DNA of 64,000 bases from Hydrogenophaga sp. IBVHS2 (GTDB lineage: Bacteria > Pseudomonadota > Gammaproteobacteria > Burkholderiales > Burkholderiaceae_C), in assembly GCF_002127215.1 (NCBI RefSeq), contig NZ_NFUT01000002.1, positions 654,162 through 718,161 of the forward strand, read 5' to 3'. Shown here piece after piece: positions 56,686 to 64,000 of this stretch; position 1 is the first letter of the stretch; the number at the start of each line of letters is the position of its first letter. The notes under the pieces are model-generated. The model did not search any database, was not told where the DNA came from, and saw nothing but the letters and a program-made list of their open reading frames with translations. The position numbers and the translations under genes are program-made.

Positions 56686-58824
56686 ATGAACCCGACAACC
56701 TCGGCGCCCGAGTCCGACGCAGCGCCGCCATCCCCCAGGCCCATGAGCACCCCTTCCCCGAGCCACCGGCATTCCCTTCTCGACCGCGACCACAGCATCC
56801 TTGCCTTCAACGAGCGTGTGATGGACTGGGCCCGCCGCCCCGATGTGCCGCTGCTGGAACGGCTGCGTTACCTCAGCATCGTCTCCAGCAACCTCGACGA
56901 GTTCTTCGAGGTGCGGGTGGCGCCGCACATCACGGCCGCCAAGGCCAACGAGCAGCGTGGCCTCTACACCGCACAGACCTACGAGCGGCTGTCCGACAAG
57001 GTGCACCAGCTGGTGGCCCAGCAGTACGCCATCTACAACGATGAACTGCTGCCGCTGCTCGAGAAGAAGGGCATCAAGCTGGTGTCGCACGGAGAGCGCA
57101 CCGCCTCGCAGCGGCGCTGGGTCAAGGACTTCTTCGTCAGCGAAGTGCAGCCGCTGCTGATGCCGGTGGGCCTGGACCCGGCCCACCCGTTCCCTCAGGT
57201 GGCCAACAAGTCGCTCAACTTCATCGTGCGGCTGACCGGCAAGGACGCCTTCGGCCGCGAGAACGAGATCGCCATCGTCAAGGTGCCCCGCATCCTGCCG
57301 CGCTTCGTGCGCATGCCGCAGGCCAAGGGCTCGCGCCAGGCGCTGTTCGTGTCCATCTCCAGCCTGATCCGCTCCCACCTGGGCGATCTGTTCCCGGGCC
57401 GGCAGGTGACCGAGTTCTCGCAGTTCCGCGTCACCCGGCACTCCGACCTGGCGGTGGACGAGGAAGAGGTCAAGAACCTGCGCACGGCGCTGCGCAAGGG
57501 CCTTCAGCAACGCCACTATGGTCAGGCGCTGCGGCTGGAGGTGTCGGCCGGCTGCTCGGAGTTCCTCTCCAGCTTCCTGCTGGAGCAGTTCGGCCTGCCC
57601 GACATCGCGCTGTACCGGGTGCCCGGGCCGGTCAACCTGGTGCGTCTGAACCAGCTCATCGACAAGGTGGATGCGCCCGCCCTGCGGTTCGAGACCTACA
57701 ACGCCGGCTGGCCGGTGCAGCTCACCCCGGGCCAGTCGTACTTCGAGCGGCTGCAGCACGGTGATGTGCTGATCCACCAGCCCTACGAGAGCTTCGACGC
57801 GGTGCTGGGTTTCCTGCGCGAGGCGGTGCAGGACCCGGACGTCCTGGCCATCAAGCAGACGATCTACCGCACCGGCGCCAAGTCCGAACTGATGGAACTG
57901 CTGCGCGAGGCGGTCCGCCGGGGCAAGGAAGTCACGGCCGTGGTGGAGCTCAAGGCCCGCTTCGACGAAGAGGCCAACATCAACTACGCCGAACGGCTGG
58001 AGTCGGTGGGTGCCCAGGTGGTGTACGGCGTGGTGGGTCTGAAGACCCACGCCAAGATGCTGCTGGTCACCCGGCGCGAGGAGGGCGGTCTGCGTCGCTA
58101 CGCACACATCTCGACCGGCAACTACAACCCCGGTACCGCCAGGCTCTACACCGACCTGAGCTACCTCACCGCCGATCCCCAGCTCACCGCCGACCTGGAC
58201 CAGATCTTCCTGCACCTGGCCAGCCAGAACCGCCTGCCCAGGATGAACAAGGCGCTCATGGCGCCGTTTCACCTGCACAAGGCCCTGCTCGAGAAGGTGG
58301 AGGCCGCCGGGGCGGCGGCAGCGGCCGGCAAGTCGGCCAGCATCGTGCTCAAGATGAATGCGCTCACCGACGAGCCCATGGCCCGGGCGCTGGCCCACGC
58401 CTCGCAGCAGGGCGTGAAGATCGACCTGATCGTGCGGGGTGCCTGCGTGCTGCCGGCCCAGGTGCCGGGCTTCACCGACAACGTGCGGGTGCGCTCGGTC
58501 ATCGGCCGGCTGCTGGAGCATTCGCGGGTCTTCCAGTTCCGCATCGACGGTCAGGAAGAGGTGTGGCTGTCCAGCGCCGACTGGATGAACCGCAACATGC
58601 TGCGCCGCATCGAGCTGGCCTGGCCGGTGACCGACCCGGTGCTGCGCAACCGCATCGTCGACGAATGCCTGCTGGCCTACCTGCACGACACCCGCGACGC
58701 CTGGCTGCTGCAGCCCGACGGTACCTACGTGCCCGCTGCGCAGGCCGGAGGCAGCCGGCGCAGCCGTGCGGTGCTGCATTCGGCGCAGTCCAGCCTCATG
58801 GCGCTGTACGGCACCAAGGGCTGA
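56686..58824 (+). CDS. ppk1: Polyphosphate kinase 1
   Basis: 712 residues. The N-domain begins at LDRDHSILAFNERVMDWARR and has the LSIVSSNLDEFFEVRV motif. The catalytic His regions of the phospholipase-D-like C-domains are in VGLKTHAKMLLVTRRE and ISTGNYNPGTARLYTDLSY. It makes polyphosphate reversibly from ATP. The first 19 residues are Pro/Ser-rich, and a second ATG at 56743 could be the true start. It is 4 nt after the glycosyltransferase gene and upstream of sixA. Confidence 0.95.
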   Translation: MNPTTSAPESDAAPPSPRPMSTPSPSHRHSLLDRDHSILAFNERVMDWARRPDVPLLERLRYLSIVSSNLDEFFEVRVAPHITAAKANEQRGLYTAQTYERLSDKVHQLVAQQYAIYNDELLPLLEKKGIKLVSHGERTASQRRWVKDFFVSEVQPLLMPVGLDPAHPFPQVANKSLNFIVRLTGKDAFGRENEIAIVKVPRILPRFVRMPQAKGSRQALFVSISSLIRSHLGDLFPGRQVTEFSQFRVTRHSDLAVDEEEVKNLRTALRKGLQQRHYGQALRLEVSAGCSEFLSSFLLEQFGLPDIALYRVPGPVNLVRLNQLIDKVDAPALRFETYNAGWPVQLTPGQSYFERLQHGDVLIHQPYESFDAVLGFLREAVQDPDVLAIKQTIYRTGAKSELMELLREAVRRGKEVTAVVELKARFDEEANINYAERLESVGAQVVYGVVGLKTHAKMLLVTRREEGGLRRYAHISTGNYNPGTARLYTDLSYLTADPQLTADLDQIFLHLASQNRLPRMNKALMAPFHLHKALLEKVEAAGAAAAAGKSASIVLKMNALTDEPMARALAHASQQGVKIDLIVRGACVLPAQVPGFTDNVRVRSVIGRLLEHSRVFQFRIDGQEEVWLSSADWMNRNMLRRIELAWPVTDPVLRNRIVDECLLAYLHDTRDAWLLQPDGTYVPAAQAGGSRRSRAVLHSAQSSLMALYGTKG

Positions 58825-58838
58825 GGCGGGAGCCGCAC

Positions 58839-59321
58839 ATGGACCTGATCCTGTGGCGCCATGCCGAGGCGCACGAGCATCCCGATCCGCTGGAGGGCCT
58901 GCCGGGTGACGAGGCCGATCTGGCCCGGCGCCTCACCCCGCGCGGCGAGAAGCAGGCAGCGCGCATGGCCAACTGGCTGGACCGGCAATTGCCGGAGGGC
59001 ACCCGCATCTGGTGCAGCCCGGCCGCGCGCTGCGAGCAGACGGTGATGGCGCTGGGGCGCAAGTACCGCACCAGCCCGACCATCCTGCCCGATGCGTCTT
59101 CGGGTGCCCTGCTGGACCTGGTGAACTGGCCGGACGGCAAGTCGCCGGTGCTGGTGGTCGGGCATCAGCCCACGCTGGGCTGGGTGATCAGCCAGACGGT
59201 GGGCATGCAGCGCGACGAGTGCGCGGTCAAGAAGGGCGCCGTGTGGTGGCTGCGCCACCGCGAGCGCGCCGGGGAGCACCAGACGGTGATTCTGGCGGTG
59301 CAGACGCCGGAGCTGCTTTGA
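58839..59321 (+). CDS. sixA: Phosphohistidine phosphatase SixA
   Basis: 160 residues of the histidine phosphatase family: catalytic His8 in LILWRHAEAHE, RLTPRGEKQAARMANWL, WCSPAARCEQT with the second Arg, and VVGHQPTLGW with the second His. SixA removes phosphate from phosphohistidine in phosphotransfer proteins. Order ppk-sixA-ppx is frequent in betaproteobacteria, suggesting a link to polyphosphate control. Its last 95 nt overlap an opposite-strand gene. Confidence 0.92.
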   Translation: MDLILWRHAEAHEHPDPLEGLPGDEADLARRLTPRGEKQAARMANWLDRQLPEGTRIWCSPAARCEQTVMALGRKYRTSPTILPDASSGALLDLVNWPDGKSPVLVVGHQPTLGWVISQTVGMQRDECAVKKGAVWWLRHRERAGEHQTVILAVQTPELL

Positions 59322-59673
59322 CGGCAGGCTTGCGGGCCGCGGGTTTCGTGGCAACGGCTTTCTTGGGTGCAGCCTTCCTGGCGGCCGCTTTCCTGGCCGG
59401 CGCCGGCTTCGGTACCGGTGTCGACGCCGGTTCCGCCTGAGGGCGTCCCGGCTTGAGCGTCGGCACCGCGGCCACGGCGGCCTTGAACGCCGCATCGCTC
59501 ATGCCCACCAGGGCCATCAGCCCGGCGCGCAGCAACTCGCTCTTCTTCACCGACGTGCCCAGCGCGATGGCGCGTGTCTTGAGCTCGTCGATGGCGGCGT
59601 ATTCGGTCTTGGGGATGGTGAAGCTGTCGCGCACCAGCTTGGGTTTGCGCGGAGCCGACTTGGATTCGGACAT
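59227..59673 (-). CDS. Ribbon-helix-helix-like protein with histone H1-like Ala/Lys/Pro tail
   Basis: 148 residues. Residues about 14-60 look like a ribbon-helix-helix unit: a strand RDSFTIPK, helix EYAAIDELKTRAIALG and helix KKSELLRAGLMALV. The C-terminal half is a low-complexity basic tail (AARKAAPKKAVATKPAAR...), as in histone H1-like and AlgP-type proteins. It could be a sequence-specific DNA binder that also coats DNA or polyphosphate. GGGAGG precedes the ATG. The 3' end overlaps sixA by 95 nt. A 16-bp palindrome lies 46 bp upstream. Exact function unknown. Confidence 0.75.
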   Translation of the reverse strand: MSESKSAPRKPKLVRDSFTIPKTEYAAIDELKTRAIALGTSVKKSELLRAGLMALVGMSDAAFKAAVAAVPTLKPGRPQAEPASTPVPKPAPARKAAARKAAPKKAVATKPAARKPAVKAAPASAPPESPSGAPRRARGGAATTRRPS

Positions 59674-59718
59674 GGGGCCTCCCGGGAGAAGTCGCAAGCG
59701 ACGGAAGGCAACAGTGTA

Positions 59719-59734
59719 AATCGTATAAACGATT
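59719..59734. promoter_or_regulatory. Perfect palindrome upstream of the ribbon-helix-helix gene
   Basis: AATCGT and ACGATT flank ATAA, 46 bp upstream of the minus-strand gene at 59673 and 12 bp after the ppx stop. On the minus strand it overlaps a TTTATACGAT stretch that could be a -10 region. It is a likely autoregulatory operator for the adjacent ribbon-helix-helix protein. Confidence 0.55.
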
Positions 59735-59745
59735 AAAAGAAGGCG

Positions 59746-61230
59746 TCAGCGGATGTCGGCGGTGAACTTCCAGGCCGTCTTCTGCCAGGCCAGCACCTCT
59801 TCGCTGAGCAGCCAGGCCGACTGCGGGTAACGCCGGGCCCATCCGGGCTGGGTGGTGAGGCGGAAGGCGCCGGCCTTGTAGCTCAGGCGCACCGCCGAAT
59901 GCTCCGGCATCTGGCGGGCATGGCACAGCATGACCGCCAGCCGCAGGCACAGCAGCTGCTTGGCAAACAGCTCGTCCTGCAGGGCCTCTTCAAGCTTGCG
60001 CAGCTTGCCGCGCTGGCCCAGCACCAGCAGGCTCATGCGGTGCAGTTCCGGAATCGAGAAGCCGGGGGCGTCCACATGGTCGAGCACGTAGGCGCCGTGG
60101 TGGTGGGCCCTGTCGTGCGAGATGTGGGTGCCGATCTCGTGCAGTCGCGCGGCCCAGGCCAGCTTCTGCGAATACCGCTGGTTCTGGTCGTCCTGGGCCG
60201 CCACCTGCGCGAACAGGGCCATGGCCACCTCGCCCACGCGGTCGGCCTGCGCGGTGTCGATCGAGAAGCGCTGGGTCAGCCAGTTGACGGTGCGTTCGCG
60301 CACATCGCCGCCGTCGGTGTCGCGGTCGATCAGGTCGTACAGCGCGCCGTGACGCAGTGCGCCCTGCGCAGGCAGCATCTGCTGGATGTCGAACAGGTCG
60401 AAGATGGCCCGCAGCACCGCCACGCCCCCGGCTATCACCGGTCGCCGATCGTCCTTCAGGCCGTCGAGCTTCAGGGCGTCGACATGGCCGGCACGGATCA
60501 TCCGGTCGGTGAGCCAGTCGAGCCCGCTGCGGGTGACCAGGCCGGTGGCCCAGCCGTTGGCGCCCAGCATCTCGGCCACGGCGCTCACCGTGCCGGAAGA
60601 CCCGTAGGCGATGTTCCATTCGGTCGGCGGGAAGGTGTCGAGGGCCTCGTCGAGCACCGCCTTGGCCGCCACCTCGGCGGTCTTGAAGGCGGCGGCGGTG
60701 ACCAGACCCCGCTCGAAGTAGCGCCCCGACCAGGCCACGCTGCCCAGGCGGTACGACTCCATGGCTTGGGCGGTGTAGCCCTGTCCCAGGATCATTTCGG
60801 TGGAGCGCCCGCCGATGTCGACCACCAGGCGCTTCTCGTCCGAGTGCGGCAGCAGGCGGGACACACCCTGGTAGATCAGTCGCGCCTCTTCGTGGCCGGA
60901 CACGACCTCGATGGCGAATCCCAGGATGGCCTGGGCGTGGCGGAGGAATTCCTCGCGGTTGCGCGCCTCGCGCAGTGTCTGGGTGGCCACGGCCCGCACC
61001 TGCTGCTTCCGGAACCCGTGCAGGCGCTCGGCGAACCGGGCCAGACATTCCCAGCCGCGCTGCATGGCGGCCTGGCTGAGCACCTTGTCGTCGTCCAGAC
61101 CGCTGCCCTGGCGGACGGTTTCCTTGAGGTACTCGATCCGCTCGATGTGCCCCGAGTGGTACCGGCCGATTTCCAGCCGGAAGCTGTTGGAGCCGAGGTC
61201 GATGGCGGCGAGGAGGGTTCCGTTTTGCAT
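59746..61230 (-). CDS. ppx: Exopolyphosphatase (Ppx/GppA family)
   Basis: 494 residues with the ASKHA-fold N-terminus LLAAIDLGSNSFRLEIGRY, VATQTLREARNREEFL, EARLIYQGVSRLLP, VVDIGGRSTEMILG and the second phosphate loop GSSGTVSAVAE. The C-terminal HD-like helical part has HEIGTHISHDRAHHHGAYVL. It hydrolyses terminal phosphate from polyphosphate. ATG 61230 is chosen because MQNGTLLAAIDLGSNS is the family start. It is divergent from pstS; the Pho box region at 61359 lies between. Confidence 0.94.
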   Translation of the reverse strand: MQNGTLLAAIDLGSNSFRLEIGRYHSGHIERIEYLKETVRQGSGLDDDKVLSQAAMQRGWECLARFAERLHGFRKQQVRAVATQTLREARNREEFLRHAQAILGFAIEVVSGHEEARLIYQGVSRLLPHSDEKRLVVDIGGRSTEMILGQGYTAQAMESYRLGSVAWSGRYFERGLVTAAAFKTAEVAAKAVLDEALDTFPPTEWNIAYGSSGTVSAVAEMLGANGWATGLVTRSGLDWLTDRMIRAGHVDALKLDGLKDDRRPVIAGGVAVLRAIFDLFDIQQMLPAQGALRHGALYDLIDRDTDGGDVRERTVNWLTQRFSIDTAQADRVGEVAMALFAQVAAQDDQNQRYSQKLAWAARLHEIGTHISHDRAHHHGAYVLDHVDAPGFSIPELHRMSLLVLGQRGKLRKLEEALQDELFAKQLLCLRLAVMLCHARQMPEHSAVRLSYKAGAFRLTTQPGWARRYPQSAWLLSEEVLAWQKTAWKFTADIR

Positions 61231-61358
61231 TGCGGGATGGGCGGCCGGGGTCGGGCCGGTGCTGCGGGGTAGGGCAGTGGGTGCAGCCCGAGGGCGGGCG
61301 CGAGCCCGGATTGTGACGCATGCCGGCCGGGCTGCCGGCCCGTGTGACAGCGGGTTTC

Positions 61359-61376
61359 GTGTCACGTCAATGTCAC
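61359..61376 (+). promoter_or_regulatory. Pho box of the pst operon
   Basis: Two 7-bp direct repeats, GTGTCAC (61359-61365) and ATGTCAC (61370-61376), are 4 nt apart, as required for PhoB. TATTGT at 61387-61392 lies 10 nt downstream as a -10 box, the typical PhoB-activated layout. The pstS ATG follows at 61431. Confidence 0.9.
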
Positions 61377-61430
61377 AAACCGACCCTATTGTTCCGCCTG
61401 TCCCCCAACACCTACCGCAAGGACCCTTCC

Positions 61431-62462
61431 ATGAACACCAAACGTACCCTCCTGAAGTCCGTGGCCGCCGCCGCTCTGGCCACCCTCGCGCTGGGTTCGG
61501 CCCATGCCGCCGACATCACCGGCGCCGGCGCCACGTTCCCGTTCCCGATCTACGCCAAGTGGGCCGAGATGTACAAGGCCCAGACCGGTGTCGGTCTGAA
61601 CTACCAGTCCATCGGTTCCTCGGGCGGCATCCGCCAGATCCGTGCCAAGACGGTGGCCTTCGGTGCCACCGACGCCCCGGTGTCGGGTGCTGATCTGGAC
61701 AAGGACGGCATGGTGCAGTTCCCCGCCATCATCGGCGGCACGGTGCCGGTCTTCAACCTGGACGGCTTCAAGCAGGGCGAAGTCCGCATCACCGGTCCGG
61801 TGCTGGCCGAGATGTTCATGGGCAAGATCACCAACTGGAACGATCCCAAGATCGCTGCCCTGAACCCGGGCAAGACTTTCCCCAGCCAGTCCATCACGGT
61901 GGTGCACCGCGCCGACGGTTCCGGCACCACCTTCAACTGGACCGACTACCTGAGCGTGGTCAGCAAGGAGTGGGCCGACACCGTGGGCAAGGGCGCCGCC
62001 GTCAAGTGGCCGGCCCCGACCTCGGTGGGCGGTCGTGGCAACGAAGGCGTGGCCGCCAACGTGACCCGCACCCGCGGCTCCATCGGCTACGTGGAATACG
62101 CCTACGCCAAGAAGAACAACATCCCCTACATGCAGCTGCAGAACGCCGACGGCAACTTCGTGTCGCCGGACGACAAGACCTTCGCCGCTGCTGCTGCCGG
62201 CGTGGACTGGTTCAGCGTGCCGGGCATGGGCGTGTCCATGGTCAATGCCAAGGGCAAGGATGCCTGGCCGGTGAGCACCGCCTCGTTCATCCTCATGTAC
62301 AAGGACCCGGCCGACAAGGCGCAGTCGGCCGAAGTGCTGAAGTTCTTCGACTGGTCGTTCAAGAACGGCAAGCAGGCCGCCCTGGATCTGGACTACGTGC
62401 CGATGCCCGACGCCGTGACCGCCCAGATCCGCCAGCGCGTCTGGTCCCAGATCGCCAAGTAA
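61431..62462 (+). CDS. pstS: Phosphate-binding protein PstS
   Basis: 343 residues with a signal peptide over 1-26 (cut after SAHA). The mature protein starts DITGAGATFPFPIYAKW. Phosphate-binding loops include the NYQSIGSSGGIRQI region, FGATDAPVSG and HRADGSGTTFNWTDYL, as in the E. coli protein. It captures phosphate in the periplasm for PstCAB. A Pho box and -10 element lie directly upstream. A strong hairpin after the gene probably keeps its mRNA more abundant than the permease part. Confidence 0.96.
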   Translation: MNTKRTLLKSVAAAALATLALGSAHAADITGAGATFPFPIYAKWAEMYKAQTGVGLNYQSIGSSGGIRQIRAKTVAFGATDAPVSGADLDKDGMVQFPAIIGGTVPVFNLDGFKQGEVRITGPVLAEMFMGKITNWNDPKIAALNPGKTFPSQSITVVHRADGSGTTFNWTDYLSVVSKEWADTVGKGAAVKWPAPTSVGGRGNEGVAANVTRTRGSIGYVEYAYAKKNNIPYMQLQNADGNFVSPDDKTFAAAAAGVDWFSVPGMGVSMVNAKGKDAWPVSTASFILMYKDPADKAQSAEVLKFFDWSFKNGKQAALDLDYVPMPDAVTAQIRQRVWSQIAK

Positions 62463-62489
62463 GCACCGGTTTCTCCGGTCCAGTCCTGC

Positions 62490-62519
62490 CCGCCGGCCGA
62501 GCCAGATCGGTCGGCGGGT
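62490..62519 (+). terminator. Intercistronic hairpin between pstS and pstC
   Basis: CCCGCCGGCCGA and TCGGTCGGCGGG pair over 12 bp (one G-T) around a 6-nt loop, followed by TTTGCGGTTT. The U-tract is poor, so it should stop transcription only in part or protect the pstS mRNA 3' end. This would give more binding protein than permease. Confidence 0.65.
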
Positions 62520-62558
62520 TTGCGGTTTACAGTCTGTGATTACGACCCGGAGGGGGTC

Positions 62559-63587
62559 ATGAATACCAACACCACCACAGCAGACAGCCCTATGGCCAGC
62601 CCCATCATTTCCGCCAGCAGTCGCCAGGACGAGCGCGACACCGAACAGATGCAGGCGATCGCCCGCCGCCAGCGCCTTCAGGATGCGCTTTTTCACCGGC
62701 TGACCCAGGCCTTTTCGTTGCTGGTGCTGGTGGCCCTGGTGGGCATCATCGCCTCGCTGTTCTACAACGCGTGGCCCACCTTCCAGAAGTTCGGCGTGGC
62801 CTTCCTGTGGACGGTGGAGTGGGACATCGTCAACGAGGAGTTCGGTGCGGCGATCGCCATCGTCGGCACCCTGCTGAGCGCCGGCATCGCGATGCTGATC
62901 GCGGTGCCGCTGGCCTTCGGCATTGCGCTGTTCCTGACCGAGACCTGCCCGGTGTGGCTGCGTCGCCCGCTGGGGACCGCCATCGAGCTGCTGGCGGCGG
63001 TGCCTTCCATCATCTACGGCATGTTCGGCCTGTTCGTGTTCGCGCCCATTTTTGCCGACTACATGCAGATGCCGCTGCAGACGCTGCTGGGCGGCATGCC
63101 GCTGGTGGGCTGGCTGTTCGGCGGTGCCACCAACGGCCTGGGCATCATGGCCGCCGGCGTGATCCTGGCCTTCATGATCCTGCCCTTCATCGCCGCCGTG
63201 ATGCGCGACGTGTTCGAGATCACCCCGCCCATCCTGCGCGAATCCGCCTACGGTCTGGGCTGCACCACCTGGGAGGTGGTGCGCAAGGTGGTGCTGCCGT
63301 ACACCCAGAAGGGCGTCATCGGCGGCATCATGCTCGGGCTCGGACGCGCCCTGGGCGAGACCATGGCGGTGACCTTCGTCATCGGCAACGCCAACCGCAT
63401 GCCCGGCACGCTGTTCTCGCCCGGCACCTCCATCGCGTCGGTGCTGGCCAACGAGTTCGGCGAAGCCGCCGAGCTCCACTTCAACACCCTGTTCGCACTG
63501 GGCTTCCTGCTGTTCTGCATCACCTTCGTGGTGCTGGCAGCGGCCAAGTGGATGATCATCCGCGCCGAAAAGGCCAAGGGCTTTTGA
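62559..63587 (+). CDS. pstC: Phosphate ABC transporter permease PstC
   Basis: 342 residues. After a polar N-terminal stretch of about 55 residues come six hydrophobic helices. The ABC permease EAA loop is near [23 protein letters not shown], with conserved Gly, and [20 protein letters not shown] follows. It forms the inner-membrane channel with PstA. GGAGG lies 6-8 nt before the ATG. It is separated from pstS by the hairpin at 62490. Confidence 0.95.
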   Translation: MNTNTTTADSPMASPIISASSRQDERDTEQMQAIARRQRLQDALFHRLTQAFSLLVLVALVGIIASLFYNAWPTFQKFGVAFLWTVEWDIVNEEFGAAIAIVGTLLSAGIAMLIAVPLAFGIALFLTETCPVWLRRPLGTAIELLAAVPSIIYGMFGLFVFAPIFADYMQMPLQTLLGGMPLVGWLFGGATNGLGIMAAGVILAFMILPFIAAVMRDVFEITPPILRESAYGLGCTTWEVVRKVVLPYTQKGVIGGIMLGLGRALGETMAVTFVIGNANRMPGTLFSPGTSIASVLANEFGEAAELHFNTLFALGFLLFCITFVVLAAAKWMIIRAEKAKGF

Positions 63588-63607
63588 CCCGCCCCGCAGG
63601 ATTCCCC

Positions 63608-64000
63608 ATGCAAATCAACGCCTCCCTCTACGCCCGCCGCCGCCGCGCCAACTGGATCGGCCTGACGCTGTCCATGTCGGCCATGGCCCTGGGCCTGTTC
63701 GTGCTGCTCTGGATCCTGTGGGTGCTGTTCTCCAACGGCATCGCCGGTCTGGACAGCAACATCTTCACCGCCGACACGCCCGCCCCCGGCTCCGAGGGCG
63801 GAGGCCTGCGCAACGCGCTGCTGGGCAGCCTGATGATCGTCGGCCTGTCGGTGCTGGTGTCCACCCCGGTGGGCGTCCTGGCCGGCGTGTACCTGGCCGA
63901 ATACGGCGACACCAGCAAGACGGCCGAGGTCACCCGTTTCGTCACCGACATCATGCTGTCGGCACCGTCCATCGTGCTGGGCCTGTTCGTGTACGCCATC
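63608..64000 (+). CDS. pstA: Phosphate ABC transporter permease PstA, partial (window ends)
   Basis: The first 131 codons are visible. MQINASLYARRRRANWIGLT leads into a first membrane helix, then a periplasmic segment GIAGLDSNIFTADTPAPG, and GGLRNALLGSLMIVGLSVLV with STPVGVLAGVYLAEYG, all typical of PstA. It pairs with PstC. The gene runs off the end of the window; pstB and phoU are expected beyond it. Confidence 0.94.
   Translation, partial: MQINASLYARRRRANWIGLTLSMSAMALGLFVLLWILWVLFSNGIAGLDSNIFTADTPAPGSEGGGLRNALLGSLMIVGLSVLVSTPVGVLAGVYLAEYGDTSKTAEVTRFVTDIMLSAPSIVLGLFVYAI

Overview
The window is high-GC DNA (roughly 70% by eye) that fits a betaproteobacterium of the order Burkholderiales, probably a Comamonadaceae- or Sphaerotilaceae-like genus. 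The evidence is gene content: a PhaC-PhaA-PhaB polyhydroxybutyrate (PHB) locus, an ImuA-ImuB-DnaE2 mutagenesis cassette, an orphan soluble RnfB, an ornithine-lipid acyltransferase, and several small proteins I associate with this order. Species cannot be fixed from sequence alone.

Layout. 1-561 is a lower-GC junction: the 5' end of an IS3-type transposase gene, ORF remnants, short repeats and a tRNA-3'-end-like motif followed by a terminator, as at the edge of an integrated element. 639-4783 is an arsenic operon: GAPDH, ArsJ, an in-frame ArsR-ArsC fusion and Acr3. 5457-10688 is an SOS mutagenesis operon under a perfect LexA box. 10710-17932 is mixed housekeeping and catabolism: a transporter, a Nudix hydrolase, an orphan TRAP binding protein, an FAH-family hydrolase, a ferredoxin, an Old Yellow Enzyme, a maleylacetoacetate/maleylpyruvate isomerase and PgeF. 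18286-22098 is phaC-phaA-phaB, followed by a DUF1800/DUF1501 secreted pair, DusA and an alpha/beta hydrolase. 27182-35227 is a GntR-controlled propionyl-CoA to succinyl-CoA operon: methylmalonyl-CoA mutase, MeaB, propionyl-CoA carboxylase beta and alpha, and a VOC protein. 36079-43977 holds an unusual chemoreceptor, RnfB, a PHB depolymerase interrupted by an amber codon, an aspartate/aromatic aminotransferase, an L-2-hydroxyglutarate oxidase-like enzyme, PyrD and RpiA. 44003-52850 is conserved core: a thioredoxin-fold protein, oligopeptidase A, YhbY, RlmE, FtsH, FolP, GlmM and a GNAT. 52844-56681 covers cell envelope functions: a NamZ-like protein, OlsB and a glycosyltransferase. 56686-64000 is a polyphosphate and phosphate-uptake block: ppk, sixA, a ribbon-helix-helix/histone-tail protein, ppx and pstSCA, cut by the window edge.

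How the parts relate. Three carbon/phosphate storage themes recur. PHB synthesis and mobilisation (phaCAB, phaZ) share acetyl-CoA metabolism with the propionyl-CoA pathway, which could also supply odd-chain monomers. Polyphosphate synthesis and breakdown sit next to Pho-controlled phosphate import. Regulatory DNA is unusually readable: a LexA box, a Pho box, a GntR-type palindrome, a PhaR-like palindrome before phaZ, a heat-shock-type promoter before ftsH and a probable ArsR operator.

The least ordinary items are the ArsR-ArsC fusion with its internal Shine-Dalgarno, the amber codon in phaZ under an intact PhaR-like operator, a chemoreceptor whose only sensor-like domain lies at its cytoplasmic C-terminus, and a ribbon-helix-helix protein with a histone-H1-like tail and an upstream palindrome inside the polyphosphate block. 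I see no clear evidence of a wholly new multi-gene system.
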